Shown one piece after another: positions 46,366 to 55,933 of a stretch of DNA of 64,000 nucleotides (within the stretch, counting starts at the first letter, position 1; each line of letters starts with the position of its first letter). The stretch is taken from NCBI RefSeq assembly GCF_014873145.1, contig NZ_JADBEK010000001.1:6076001-6140000 (forward strand), read 5' to 3'. The notes under the pieces are model-generated. The model did no database searches, had not been told where the DNA came from, and saw only the letters and a list, made by a program, of their open reading frames with translations. The DNA comes from Nonomuraea angiospora. Lineage in GTDB: Bacteria; Actinomycetota; Actinomycetes; Streptosporangiales; Streptosporangiaceae. The position numbers and the translations under genes are program-made.

Positions 46366-48852
46366 GTGGCTGTGCACCAGAAGGCAGCGAAGGCCGCCGA
46401 CCCGAAGGACGAGCTGGCCGCCCGCCTGCGCCTGCTCCAGGAGGTGTCGGAGCGCGGCGTGCGGGCCCTGGCCCGGGACGCCGGCCTCAGCTCGTCGTCG
46501 CTGTCGCGTTACCTCAGCGGCCAGACGCTGCCGCCCTGGCCCGCCGTGGTCGCGCTGTGCCGCCTCCTCAAGCGTGACCCCCGCCCGCTGCGCCCCCTCT
46601 GGGAGCGGGCCTCCAACCCCCTGCCGGCGCCCCCGAAGACCAGCCGCCAGGTCCAGCCCCCGTCGCCACCCGCCGGAGCTCCGCGCCCGCCCCGCAACGA
46701 CCTGCCGCGTGACGTGCCCGACTTCACCGGACGCGAAGCCCAGCTCGCCGCCGTGCTCGCCGGCGTCGAAAGCAGCCGGGTGGTCGCCATCGACGGCATG
46801 GCGGGCGTCGGCAAGACCTGCCTGGCGGTCCACGCGGCCCACCGGCTGGGCGCCGACTACCCCGACGCCCAGCTCTACCTGGACCTGCACGGGTTCACCG
46901 CCGGGCGGGAGCCGCTCGGTCCCGACCCCGCGCTGCGGGCCCTGCTCGCCGCCCTCGACGTCCCCTCGGAGAAGATCCCGCAGGAGGGCGGCATCGAGCC
47001 GCTGGCCGCCTGCTGGCGCTCCGAGCTCGCCCACCGGCGGGCCGTCGTGGTCCTCGACAACGTCGCCGACGCCGACCAGGTCCGCCCGCTGCTGCCCGGC
47101 GCCGGCCCCTCCGTGGCCCTGATCACCAGCCGTAACCGGCTGCTGGGCCTGGACGAGGTGCCCCCGGTGTCGCTGGAGGTGCTGACCCCGCAGGAGAGCG
47201 CCGAGCTGCTGGCCCGCGCCAGCGGCGACCCGGGCGGGCCCGACAGCCGGCTGGCCCGCGACCCGGAGTCCGCCGCCGAGGTGGTGCGGCTGTGCGGCCA
47301 GCTGCCGCTGGCCCTGCGGCTGGCCGCGGCCCGGCTGCGGCACCGGCCGGGCTGGACCGTGGGCATCCTCGTCGAGCGGATGGCGGAGGGGGCCACCGAG
47401 TTCGACACGGCGTTCGCCATGTCCGTACGGCAACTGGACCGGACGCAGCGCCGCTTCTTCCGGCTGCTGGGCCTGATGCCCGGCTCCACCTTCGACGAGT
47501 ACGTGGCGGCGGCGCTGGCGGACATACCGCTGCGCAGCGCCCGGGCGATGCTGGAGGACCTGCTCGACGCGCACCTGGTCCAGCAGCCGGCGGCCGGCCG
47601 CTACCGCCTGCACGACCTGGTACGCCAGCACGCGCGCCGGGCCGCCGCCGAGCAGGACTCACCGGCGGAGCTCGACCAGGCGCTGCGCCGGGTGCTCGAC
47701 TACTACGTCCACGCGGCGGCCGCCGGCGACGCCGCCATGTCGTACCTGACCCCGGACCGGACGGTCTCCGCGGGCCCGCCTCCCCCTGAGCTGCCGCGGT
47801 TCGCTGGCAAGCACGCCGCCCTCTACTGGTTCGCCACCGAGTACACCAACCTGATGGCCGTCTTCGAGGCGGCCGTCGCGGCCGGGGCCGACGTGCACGT
47901 GTGCGAACTGCCGCGCTTCATGCGGGCGTTCTTCGCGCGGCGCTGCGGCACGACGCACCTCAACGTCCTGTTCGAGCGGTCGCTGGTCGCCGCGCAGCGC
48001 CTCGGCGATCCCGTGCAGCTCGCCGATGCGCACAGCGACCTGGGCTTCGCCCGGTACAACGCGGGCCGGATGGCGGAGGCGGAGGCCGCGTACGAGGCGG
48101 CGGCGCCGCTGGTGTCCCAGACCGGGGACACCAGGTCGGAGGCCGAGCTGACCATGCGCCGCGGCTACCTGAGGTGGGACGAGGGCTACGTCGAGGAGCC
48201 ACTCGACCTCTTCCGGCTGGCGGGCAAGCTGTACGCGGACGCCGGCTGCCCGACGGGCGCGGTCCATGCGACCGCGTACGAGGCCTGGGCGATGCTGCAG
48301 CTGGGACACCGCGAGGAGGCCGCGCGGCTGGCCCGCGCGGCGCTGGACACGCCGCACACCGACCCCGCGTGGCCGCCCACGCTGACGGCCAGGATCACCC
48401 TCGGCGTGGCCATCGCCCCCGAGGCGCCCGGAGAGGCGCTGGAGCACCTGGAGCAGGCGCTGACGCTGGCCCGCGAGGACGGCCACAAGCACAACGAGGC
48501 GTGGTGCCTCAACTGCATGGGCGTCGCGCTGCGGCAGATGGGCCGGTACGAGGAGGCGCTGGCGAGCCACCGGCAGGCGTTCGCGCTGCTGGAGGAGCTG
48601 TTCGAGGAGCACTGGAAGATCCATTTCCTCAACGGCTACGCCGAGACCTGCCGCCTGGCGGGCCTGCCCGAGGAGGCCCTGCGCCTGCACCGGGAGGCCC
48701 TGGAGCTGGCCCCGAAACTGGGCTACCGGTACGCGGAGGCACTGGCCCACGAGGGGATCGCCGCGGTCCTCGACGAGAGCGACCCGCCCACGGCCGCCGA
48801 ACACCGCGCGGCCGGCCAGGCCATCCTCCAGGAGCTCAAACCGGGGACCTGA
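46366..48852 (+). CDS. STAND regulator: XRE-like HTH, NB-ARC ATPase and TPR repeats
   Basis: An 828-residue protein. The N-terminal HTH is GVRALARDAGLSSSSLSRYLSG (residues 31-52). A Pro-rich linker leads to an NB-ARC module with DFTGREAQLAAVL, Walker A IDGMAGVGKTCLA (about 142-154), Walker B AVVVLDNVADADQ, and SRLARDPESAAEVVRLCGQLPLALRLAAARL. The C-terminal half has TPR-like helical repeats. Such proteins are ligand-gated regulators common in actinomycetes. It starts at the GTG at 46366 and stands alone; no target gene is evident. Confidence 0.88.
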   Translation: MAVHQKAAKAADPKDELAARLRLLQEVSERGVRALARDAGLSSSSLSRYLSGQTLPPWPAVVALCRLLKRDPRPLRPLWERASNPLPAPPKTSRQVQPPSPPAGAPRPPRNDLPRDVPDFTGREAQLAAVLAGVESSRVVAIDGMAGVGKTCLAVHAAHRLGADYPDAQLYLDLHGFTAGREPLGPDPALRALLAALDVPSEKIPQEGGIEPLAACWRSELAHRRAVVVLDNVADADQVRPLLPGAGPSVALITSRNRLLGLDEVPPVSLEVLTPQESAELLARASGDPGGPDSRLARDPESAAEVVRLCGQLPLALRLAAARLRHRPGWTVGILVERMAEGATEFDTAFAMSVRQLDRTQRRFFRLLGLMPGSTFDEYVAAALADIPLRSARAMLEDLLDAHLVQQPAAGRYRLHDLVRQHARRAAAEQDSPAELDQALRRVLDYYVHAAAAGDAAMSYLTPDRTVSAGPPPPELPRFAGKHAALYWFATEYTNLMAVFEAAVAAGADVHVCELPRFMRAFFARRCGTTHLNVLFERSLVAAQRLGDPVQLADAHSDLGFARYNAGRMAEAEAAYEAAAPLVSQTGDTRSEAELTMRRGYLRWDEGYVEEPLDLFRLAGKLYADAGCPTGAVHATAYEAWAMLQLGHREEAARLARAALDTPHTDPAWPPTLTARITLGVAIAPEAPGEALEHLEQALTLAREDGHKHNEAWCLNCMGVALRQMGRYEEALASHRQAFALLEELFEEHWKIHFLNGYAETCRLAGLPEEALRLHREALELAPKLGYRYAEALAHEGIAAVLDESDPPTAAEHRAAGQAILQELKPGT

Positions 48853-49036
48853 CGCGACCGGCCGACGGATATCGCCACGCGGATTCGGTCCTGTAAAAAA
48901 TCTTTGCGCAGAATGAGCAGAACCCTGGACTCGCCGTTCGGGGGCAGGCGAAAATCCGATCGTCAACCGAAGATCGTGGAAACGCCGGGCAGCTCTTGTC
49001 CCGCGCGTAACCCCTGCTCAACACGGGCGAGGACGT

Positions 49037-52000
49037 ATGCGGGTAGTGCGTGGGCTGCTTACGGCGGCGCTGATCTTAACGAGCTCCCCGGCGGTCGCCG
49101 CCCGGGCCGACGAGGCGCCGGAGCCGCCGAAGGCCGTCCAGGAGCCGCCGAAGGCCGAGGAGTCCGCGGTCGCGGCCGCTCGCAGCGCCGGCCGGCCGGT
49201 GGAGATCGAATCGATGCGTACGGAGACCCGCCAGGTCTTCGCCAAACCGGACGGCACGCTCTCGATGGAGATGAACGTCCGCCCGGTGCGCGTCCGGCAG
49301 GCGGGCGGCTGGGTCCCCGTCGACACCACGCTCCGCCTCAACCCCGACGGCTCGGTCAGCCCGGCCGCGACGGCGATCGGGCTGAGGTTCTCCGGCGGCG
49401 GCGACGCCCCGCTGGCCAAGCTGTCGCGCGGCGCCAAGTCCCTGGAGCTGGGCTGGCAGGGCACGCTGCCCAAGCCCACGCTGAACGGCGACACCGCCAC
49501 CTACGCCGAGGTCATGCCAGGCGTGGACCTCCAGGTCACCGCGGACGTGGACGGCTTCTCCCACATCCTGGTGGTCAAGTCCCGGGCCGCCGCGCAGAGC
49601 ATGACGGAGCTGACGTTCCCGCTGTCGGCCTCCGGCCTGTCGGTCGAGTCGGACCAGGCGGGCAACATCGAGGCCGTCGACAAGAACGAGGGCACGATCT
49701 TCACCGCGCCCACCCCGAAGATGTGGGACTCCAAGGGCATCACGAGCCCGCAGGCGCTCAAGGAGGGCCGCTCCCCGGAGGCGCGCGAGGCGACGATGGG
49801 CGTGGAGCTGGCGGGCAGGCAACTGCGGCTCAAGCCCGACAGAAAGATGATGACGGACCCGAAGACCAAGTTCCCCGTCTATCTCGACCCGTACTTCTCG
49901 GCCGCCCGCAACGCCTGGACGGCGGTCTGGAGCAACTGGCCCAACTCCAACTACCTCAACTCCAGCGACGTCGCCCGGGTCGGCCACGTCGAGTCGCAGA
50001 AGAACCGCTCGTTCTTCCAGATGAACACCGGCTCGACCATCCACGGCAAGCAGATCATCAAGGCGACGCTGCGCACGTACGAGACGTGGTCGTACTCCTG
50101 CAGCGCCCGCAAGGTCGAAGCCTGGGCCACCAACACCATCAGCAAGGCCACGACCTGGAACAAGCAGCCGTCGTGGGTCAAGCTGCTGTCCACGGTGAAC
50201 GTGGCCAAGGGCTGGGGCTCGTCCTGCCTGCCCGGCGGCGTCGAGTTCGACGTCACCCCGCAGGTCGTGGACGCCGCCGCCAAGAAGTGGCCCAACGTCA
50301 CGATCGGCCTGCGGGCCACCAGCGAGACCGACGTGTACGCCTGGAAGAAGTTCAAGAACAACCCGAGCCTGGTCATCGAGTACAACTCGATCCCGTCCGA
50401 CCCGGTGGCCGCCGACGCCTGGTCGGACCCGGGCGGCCCCTGCGTCTCCGGTGACGAGCGGCCGGTCATCAGCACGGCCACCCCCAAGCTGTGGGCCAAG
50501 CTCAAGGACACCGACAACTCGGTCAAGGGCCGCTTCGAGTGGTACAACGCCGCCGGCACGAAGACCGGCGAGTACGTCACCGCGACCGGTTCGTCCGGCT
50601 CCGCCTACTACGCGACGATCCCGGTCAGCCTGTACGCGGACGGCGCGCTGATCCGCTGGCGGGTCCGGGCCGAGGACGGCAAGGCCAACAGCGCCTGGAG
50701 CCCCTGGTGCGAGGCCACCGTGGACGCCACCGCCCCCGGCAGGGAGCCGGTCGTGACCTCGCCCGAGTACGCCGAGGAGGGCTGGAACGACGGCGTCGGC
50801 CTGGCCGGCACCTTCAAGTTCGACCCCAACGGCGTCACCGACGTGGCCGCGTACGTCTACGGCCTGGACACCACGCCCAAGTCCGAGGTCGCGCCCGCCG
50901 CGGACGGCACGGCCACGATCGCGCTCACCCCGCGCCACGACGGCCCCAACGTCCTGTCGGTACGCAGCAAGGACCGCGCGGGCCAGCTCGGCCCGATCCG
51001 CACCTACGTCTTCAACGTCAACTCGGGCCGCGCGCCCAGCGGCCACTGGGCCATGAACGAGGGCCAGGGCGGCGTCACCGCCGACGCCGCCGGCGCGCAC
51101 CCCGCCACCCTGTACGGGACGTCGTGGACCACCGGCAGGACCGGCGCGGGGCTGAAGCTGGCCAACGCCTACGCCCAGACCTCCGGCCCCGTCACGGACA
51201 CCAGCCGAAACTTCACCGTCACGGCCTGGGCCCGCCTGACCGGCAACGCGGCCACCGCCACGGTCGTCACCCAGGAAGGCTCCAGGACCGGCGGCTTCAC
51301 ACTCCAGTACTCCAAGTCCGACGACCGCTGGGCCCTGCTCCGCCCGGGCTCCGACGCCGACGGCGCCGCGACGGTCAAGGCCCTGTCGGCCGCCGCTCCC
51401 AGGCTGAACGAGTGGACCCACCTGGCCGGCGTCTACGACTCCGCCGCGGGCCAGATCTCCCTCTACGTCAACGGCAAGCTCGAATCCACGGTCGCCGCCA
51501 CCTCACCGTGGAACGCGGCCGGACCCCTCACCATCGGCCGCGGCAAGGTCAACGGCGCGGCGGCGGACCACTGGGCGGGCGACCTCGACGAGGTCCGCGT
51601 CTACGGCCGCGCCATGTTCGCCGACGAGCTCGCCGACCTGGTCAACAGCGCTGCCACGCTGGTCGGCCACTGGAAGCTGGATGAGGAGTCCGGCCTGACG
51701 GCCGCCGACTCGTCGGGCAGGGGGACGCCCGCGACCCTGTCCGGCGGGGCCTCGTGGACGGCCGGCTGGCTGGACGGCGCTCTCGCGCTCGACGGCGTCA
51801 ACGGCTACGCCCAGGCCGGCGGGCCCGCGGTCAACACCAGGACGGGGTTCACCGTGGCCGCCTGGACACAGCTCGACTACCTGCCCACCCGCGACACCGC
51901 CGCCGTGGCCCAGCCCGGCAGCCGGGCCGCCGGCTTCCAGCTCGGCTTCGACAAGGAGCAGGGCCGCTGGACCCTGGGCATGGCCGCCGCCGACAGCGAC

Positions 52001-52297
52001 ACCGCCGCACTCGCCCGCACCCGCTCCGACGCCATCCCGACCCCGCTGGAGTGGGCGCACGTGGCCGGCGTGTACGACCCGCTCGCCGGGGAGCTGCGCA
52101 TCTACGTCAACGGCCAGCTGCAGTCCGCGACCGTCACCGACCACGTCAGCGCATGGAACGCCACCGGCCCGCTCCAGCTCGGACGGACCAAGGCGGCGGG
52201 CGCCTTCACCGGCTACTGGCCGGGGATCGTGGACGACGTCCGCACGTACGACGGCGTGCTGAGCGCCGAGCAGATCGCTCAGCTGGCCGCCCAGTAG
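49037..52297 (+). CDS. Large secreted DNRLRE and twin LamG-domain protein
   Basis: A 1086-residue exported protein with signal peptide MRVVRGLLTAALILTSSPAVA. Residues about 30-280 form a beta-rich region (VQEPPKAEESA..., PTLNGDTATYAEVMPGVDLQ). Residues about 290-455 match the DNRLRE beta-sandwich (WSNWPNSNYLNSSDVARVG, ATTWNKQPSW, GVEFDVTPQVVDAA). An Ig/FN3-like stretch follows, then two LamG/concanavalin-like domains. Both have HWxxxEG/HWKLDEESG starts and AGVYDxxAGxxxxYVNGxL. In relatives this N-terminal set precedes RHS/toxin repeats; here the protein stops after the second LamG. It is probably a surface adhesin or carbohydrate binder. A strong hairpin follows the stop. Confidence 0.85.
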   Translation: MRVVRGLLTAALILTSSPAVAARADEAPEPPKAVQEPPKAEESAVAAARSAGRPVEIESMRTETRQVFAKPDGTLSMEMNVRPVRVRQAGGWVPVDTTLRLNPDGSVSPAATAIGLRFSGGGDAPLAKLSRGAKSLELGWQGTLPKPTLNGDTATYAEVMPGVDLQVTADVDGFSHILVVKSRAAAQSMTELTFPLSASGLSVESDQAGNIEAVDKNEGTIFTAPTPKMWDSKGITSPQALKEGRSPEAREATMGVELAGRQLRLKPDRKMMTDPKTKFPVYLDPYFSAARNAWTAVWSNWPNSNYLNSSDVARVGHVESQKNRSFFQMNTGSTIHGKQIIKATLRTYETWSYSCSARKVEAWATNTISKATTWNKQPSWVKLLSTVNVAKGWGSSCLPGGVEFDVTPQVVDAAAKKWPNVTIGLRATSETDVYAWKKFKNNPSLVIEYNSIPSDPVAADAWSDPGGPCVSGDERPVISTATPKLWAKLKDTDNSVKGRFEWYNAAGTKTGEYVTATGSSGSAYYATIPVSLYADGALIRWRVRAEDGKANSAWSPWCEATVDATAPGREPVVTSPEYAEEGWNDGVGLAGTFKFDPNGVTDVAAYVYGLDTTPKSEVAPAADGTATIALTPRHDGPNVLSVRSKDRAGQLGPIRTYVFNVNSGRAPSGHWAMNEGQGGVTADAAGAHPATLYGTSWTTGRTGAGLKLANAYAQTSGPVTDTSRNFTVTAWARLTGNAATATVVTQEGSRTGGFTLQYSKSDDRWALLRPGSDADGAATVKALSAAAPRLNEWTHLAGVYDSAAGQISLYVNGKLESTVAATSPWNAAGPLTIGRGKVNGAAADHWAGDLDEVRVYGRAMFADELADLVNSAATLVGHWKLDEESGLTAADSSGRGTPATLSGGASWTAGWLDGALALDGVNGYAQAGGPAVNTRTGFTVAAWTQLDYLPTRDTAAVAQPGSRAAGFQLGFDKEQGRWTLGMAAADSDTAALARTRSDAIPTPLEWAHVAGVYDPLAGELRIYVNGQLQSATVTDHVSAWNATGPLQLGRTKAAGAFTGYWPGIVDDVRTYDGVLSAEQIAQLAAQ

Positions 52298-52309
52298 GTC
52301 CCGCCCAAC

Positions 52310-52343
52310 ACCGCCGGCCGCCCCGAGCAGGGCGGCCGGCGGT
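52310..52343 (+). terminator. Perfect 14-bp GC hairpin after LamG gene
   Basis: Arms at 52310-52323 and 52330-52343 are perfectly complementary (ACCGCCGGCCGCCC and its complement) around a 6-base loop, 12 bp after the stop. No T run follows. Confidence 0.7.
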
Positions 52344-52543
52344 CCTCAGCCGCCCAGGGCGAGTCGGCAGCCGGCGCGGCCACGGCCGCGCCAGGTCCAA
52401 GAGCCTGCTGACAAAGGATTTGGTCGCTGAGGCCGGGACAGGGATGCCCTGGTCGGGCCCCATCTTCGAGCGATACGCCCGGCGGCGGGCAAGATACGCG
52501 CGTACCCCGCAAAATCGGTTGCGCAGGTCGTCATGATGGTGAC

Positions 52544-53071
52544 ATGACGTGGACAGCACCCGACGTAGAGCGGGGATCTCGGACGGACATGGCCTGTGGC
52601 GAACGCGAGATGCTGGATGACTGGTTGAAGCTCCGCCGGGTGTTCCTGCTGCGCAAATGCGCCGGCCTCACCTCCGAGCAACTGAAGACCGCCTCCGTGG
52701 AGCCGTCCAACCTGACGCTGCTCGGCCTCCTGCGACACATGACGGAAGTCGAGCGCTGGTGGTTCCGGGAGAAGTTCCTGCACGAAAACTTGCCTGAGCT
52801 GCACATCACGGAGGAGTACGAAGACGGCGACTTCGACCTGGTGGCCGACGCCGACGCCGAGGCGGACTACGCCGCCTTCCTCGCGGAGACGGCTGCCTGC
52901 GACGCCGCGGTTGCGGACATCGACCTCGATGAGCTGGCCGACGACCCCCGGGCGCCGACCGGCAAGGTCAGCCTCCGCTGGATCTACATCCACCTCCTGG
53001 AGGAGTACGCGCAGCACACCGGGCACGCCGACCTGATTCGGGAGCGCATCGATGGGACCACGGGAGCGTAG
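52544..53071 (+). CDS. DinB/DUF664-family protein
   Basis: A 175-residue four-helix protein of the DinB superfamily. The expected metal-binding histidines are in TLLGLLRHMTEVERWWFRE and EEYAQHTGHADLIRERIDG. The related mycothiol- and bacillithiol-dependent enzymes use this fold for thiol transfer and detoxification. The start at 52544 has the GATGGTGACATGACG context; a Met 16 codons later is an alternative. Confidence 0.85.
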   Translation: MTWTAPDVERGSRTDMACGEREMLDDWLKLRRVFLLRKCAGLTSEQLKTASVEPSNLTLLGLLRHMTEVERWWFREKFLHENLPELHITEEYEDGDFDLVADADAEADYAAFLAETAACDAAVADIDLDELADDPRAPTGKVSLRWIYIHLLEEYAQHTGHADLIRERIDGTTGA

Positions 53072-53198
53072 CGGCTCTCCCGGCATCACCCGTATCCAGT
53101 GCCGCAGCATCCAACGTTTGCCCCATGGCCCAGGCGTCGGCCCCACTGCTTGGATCATGCTTCTCCCGATATGAGCTGCTCAGCACGATCCTGGGATC

Positions 53199-53690
53199 TC
53201 AGGAGCTTTCCACGAAGCGCGCGCCCGGCCCGGGCGTGCGGCAGACGGCTTCCGGGGCGAGGTGGCTGTGCCCCGCAGCGCACTCGAGGACGACCTTGAC
53301 CGGCTCGTCGCAGGAGCTCGCATCGTCGACGGGCCGGTGCCGGACGATGACCGACGGGCCCTGCGGGTCGGCGAGGTACGTGTCGCCCCATTCCAGGAGC
53401 GCCACGAGCGTGGGCCGCAACGCCCGGCCCTGCTCGGTGAGCTCGTAGGCGAAGCGCTGCCGATCCCCAGGCTCCTGATAGGGCACGCGGCGCATCACTC
53501 CCGCGGTCACCAAGGTCTCGAGCCGAGTCGCCAGGAGATTCCTGGCGATCCCGAGGCGGGAGTGGAACTCTCCGAACCGGCGCGCGCCGTCCAGCGCTTC
53601 ACGAACGATCAGCAGCGACCAGCGCTCCCCCACCACCGAGAGGGCGCGCGCCACCGAGCAGTTCACTGGGTCGATTCGCCGCGTCTCCAT
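53199..53690 (-). CDS. HxlR-family winged-helix regulator
   Basis: A 163-residue regulator. NCSVARALSVVGERWSLLIVREALDGARRFGEFHSRLGIARNLLATRLETL is the HxlR core, with a C-terminal extension of about 60 residues holding two cysteines (SSCDEP and LECAAGH). Those cysteines could act as a redox switch. I started at the ATG at 53690 (METRRIDP); the frame extends 12 codons further. It is divergent from the tautomerase gene across 94 bp, which is its likely target. Confidence 0.87.
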   Translation of the reverse strand: METRRIDPVNCSVARALSVVGERWSLLIVREALDGARRFGEFHSRLGIARNLLATRLETLVTAGVMRRVPYQEPGDRQRFAYELTEQGRALRPTLVALLEWGDTYLADPQGPSVIVRHRPVDDASSCDEPVKVVLECAAGHSHLAPEAVCRTPGPGARFVESS

Positions 53691-53784
53691 GGGACGAGTG
53701 TACCCACCTGGGTTTACAAGCTGCACTTAGCCCTCCTAGACTCCGGCCTGAGTTGAAGAACTAAACTCATGAAGGAGATCGACC

Positions 53785-54282
53785 ATGCCCATGCTCGACG
53801 TGTACATTCCCGACGGCGCGCTCCAGCCGGACGCCGAGGCGGCCCTGCTGAACCGCATCACCGAGATCCTCGTCCGCAACGAGGGATTCGACCCCGCCGA
53901 CCCGGTGAGCCGTTCCGTCTCCTGGCTCTGGCTGCACCGACCGGCCGGCATCTACGTCGGCGGAGAACCCGCGGACGCACCTCGCTACAAGGTCGTCCCG
54001 TCCGTCCCCGAGGGCCAGCTCGACGAGCAGAAGCGTGCGAGCGTCATCGCCGAGGTCACCGAGGCAATCCTCGACGCGGAGAACGGCGCCTGGCCGCGTG
54101 ACGCCAGCCGGATCTGGGTGTTCCCCACCGAGATCCCCGAGGGTCACTGGGGCGGCTGGGGCCAGATCAGGCCGCTCGCAACGATCCTCGCCCGACTCAC
54201 CGGTGACGACACCAAGCGGGCCCGTACGCTCGCGCGTGAGCGGATCGCTGCCACCCGAGCCGAACACGCCCGCCTGCCCTGA
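53785..54282 (+). CDS. Tautomerase-fold protein
   Basis: A 165-residue protein with a catalytic-type N-terminal proline after Met (MPMLDVYIPDGAL), as in 4-oxalocrotonate tautomerase relatives. The chain has two beta-alpha-beta halves; the second (TEIPEGHWGGWGQIRPLATIL) is typical of longer tautomerase-like proteins. AAGGAG lies 13 bases before the ATG. Expression is probably controlled by the divergent HxlR regulator. Confidence 0.75.
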   Translation: MPMLDVYIPDGALQPDAEAALLNRITEILVRNEGFDPADPVSRSVSWLWLHRPAGIYVGGEPADAPRYKVVPSVPEGQLDEQKRASVIAEVTEAILDAENGAWPRDASRIWVFPTEIPEGHWGGWGQIRPLATILARLTGDDTKRARTLARERIAATRAEHARLP

Positions 54283-54344
54283 TGAGCGGCGAACGAAGTG
54301 GGGATCGATGCGGCCGGTGACACAGTCGTTAGGCTCAGCCCGAT

Positions 54345-55081
54345 TCAGGCGACGTTGGCCTTGGCCACGACCTCGCGGAGGCGTTCGTCGGTGGCGTGCT
54401 GGTTCCGCCAGATGATGTAACGGCGGATCATGCTGCCCTGCTCTTTGTGGGTGGCGCGGTCGGTGCCGTCCAGGGTGAAGTAGCGCAGGGCGGTGAACTG
54501 GCAGTTGTCGAGCACGAACGCGATGCGGATCTCGGGCGCGTAGAGACCGCGCAGATAGCGGCAGAATTCTAGGAACCTGGTCCGGTGCTTCCTCGGCTTG
54601 ATGTGGCCGTAGAGCTTGTCTTTGCCCAGGTCGTAGGCGGCGAACAGGTGTCTGACCCCGTGCGGGCGGGTGTAGGTCGCCCGTCGGCGGGGCCTCGGTT
54701 CCCGGCCGGGCTCCTCGTGCCGCCCACCGCGCTCGGCCCACTGCCGCCCAGGGCGGGACTGGAGGTTAGGCGGGCCGAACTCGTCCAGGCAGAAGACGAC
54801 TTCAGGCTCACCCTCCTCTGGCATGACCTCGCCGTCGGCGATCGCGTAGAGGTGCTCGACGCGGGCCTTCTTCGTGGCGTAGTCCCGGTCGCGGGACGTC
54901 TTCCAGGTCTTTATGCGCTGAAACGACACGCCACCTGGGCCCGCCACCAGGTCACCACCGACCCGGTGCCTCTGCGGACAATCCGCAGCAGGCGCCGGCC
55001 CCCGTCGTCATCGATCTCGCGGACGCGTACCCGTTCTGCCGCCCGGACAGCCTGGCGACACCGCGCCGCACGGACCAGCAT
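54345..55081 (-). pseudogene. IS630-family transposase remnant with two internal deletions
   Basis: The 5' end survives as MLVRAARCRQAVRAAERV...GTGSVVTWWRAQ (from the ATG at 55081). It joins abruptly, in another frame, to GGVSFQRIKTWKTSRDRDY near 54947, so about 100 codons are missing. The middle is intact (EVVFCLDEFGPPNLQSRPGRQW with the first catalytic Asp). IAFVLDN then joins directly to CQFTALRYFTLDG. That second, in-frame deletion removes the usual segment with the catalytic Glu (WLNRIEA). The C-terminus MIRRYIIWRNQHATDERLR is normal. It cannot encode an active enzyme. Confidence 0.8.
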
Positions 55082-55379
55082 CCGAACGGCGCGTCACGTC
55101 ACTACGGGGCAAAGGTTCTCTGATGCGGCACTAGCTCCTGGCACCTCACCCGACGTACCCACTGATCAGCTGAGCGGTGGTTAGCCGTAGCTCCAGCGCT
55201 CCTGGTTACCGAGTTGCGTAGACAACACCTCAGCTATCAGGAGCCAGCTCCTGTCCGCAGGCGTATCGCTCGAAGTGCGGCTCGACCCGGACCCAGCCAT
55301 GGCCTCGCTCTTGCGGGTGTCCTTGTGTCGCAACCGCGAGAGCTCGTGTTCTTACGACGCGGGATTGACGGATACCCAT
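55082..55379. other. Gene-free interval before rrf2
   Basis: About 300 bp with no credible gene. It contains a short perfect hairpin, CAGGAGC-CA-GCTCCTG (55238-55253), and at its right end the rrf2 promoter. The promoter has TTGACG (55365-55370) and TAGCTT (55388-55393) with a 17-bp spacer. Part of the interval may be the outer end of the IS630 relic. Confidence 0.4.
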
Positions 55380-55402
55380 ACCGCAACTAGCTTGGTTGCA
55401 GT
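55380..55402. promoter_or_regulatory. Palindromic operator overlapping the rrf2 promoter
   Basis: An imperfect 23-bp dyad has half-sites ACCGCAAC and GGTTGCAGT. It covers the -10 hexamer TAGCTT (55388-55393), whose -35 partner TTGACG is at 55365-55370. A closely matching copy precedes the MFS gene at 55934-55956, with 17 of 23 positions identical. The location fits autorepression by the Rrf2 protein. Confidence 0.6.
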
Positions 55403-55441
55403 ATCCGCAGTACGGCGGACGTTGACCGAAGGGTGAGAGCG

Positions 55442-55885
55442 GTGAGCCTCAGCAGCAGGAGCGCTGTCGCGATTCATGCGCTCACGATGCTGGGTCGCTG
55501 GGATCGCTCGCTGACCTCGGCCGAGATCGCCGACAGCCTGGCGAGCAATCCAGTGCTCGTGCGACGCATCCTCGGCAGCCTGCGGGATGCGGGTCTGGTG
55601 TGGTCGACGGAAGGTCGCGGGGGCGGATGGTCGCTCGCTCGTCCCGCTCGCGAGATCACGCTCTACGACGCACATGTCGCCGTGGAGGCAGGGCCGATCC
55701 TGTCGCGGCACACCCATCCACCCAGCGAGGCGTGCGAGGTCGGCCGCCACATGCAGACCCTCCTTGAGACGGAGTTCCGGGAGGCCGAACAGGCCATGCA
55801 GGAGCGACTGGGCCAGACGACCATCGCCCACCTGGTCCATCAGGTGCTGACCAAAGAGCGCAAACCGGCGACACGACAGCAGTAG
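55442..55885 (+). CDS. Rrf2-family transcriptional regulator
   Basis: A 147-residue winged helix: SLSSRSAVAIHALTMLGRW, LTSAEIADSLASNPVLVRRILGSLRDAGLV and the wing TEGRGGGWSLARPAREITLYD. Only one cysteine (SEACEVG) lies in the usual cluster region, so it probably does not hold an iron-sulfur cluster. It resembles the non-FeS YwnA-like branch. GTG at 55442 was chosen because GAAGGG sits 10 bases before it; GTG at 55433 is possible. It likely represses itself and the following MFS pump. Confidence 0.85.
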   Translation: MSLSSRSAVAIHALTMLGRWDRSLTSAEIADSLASNPVLVRRILGSLRDAGLVWSTEGRGGGWSLARPAREITLYDAHVAVEAGPILSRHTHPPSEACEVGRHMQTLLETEFREAEQAMQERLGQTTIAHLVHQVLTKERKPATRQQ

Positions 55886-55893
55886 CCCCGGAC

Positions 55894-55920
55894 AACGGCG
55901 GAGAGGACGTCTCCGCCGTT
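55894..55920 (+). terminator. Intrinsic terminator of rrf2
   Basis: 11-bp perfect arms, AACGGCGGAGA (55894-55904) and its complement (55910-55920), surround a 5-base loop and are followed by TCTCTT. It separates the regulator from the MFS gene, so the latter needs its own promoter. Confidence 0.8.
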
Positions 55921-55933
55921 TCTCTTAACCTTA

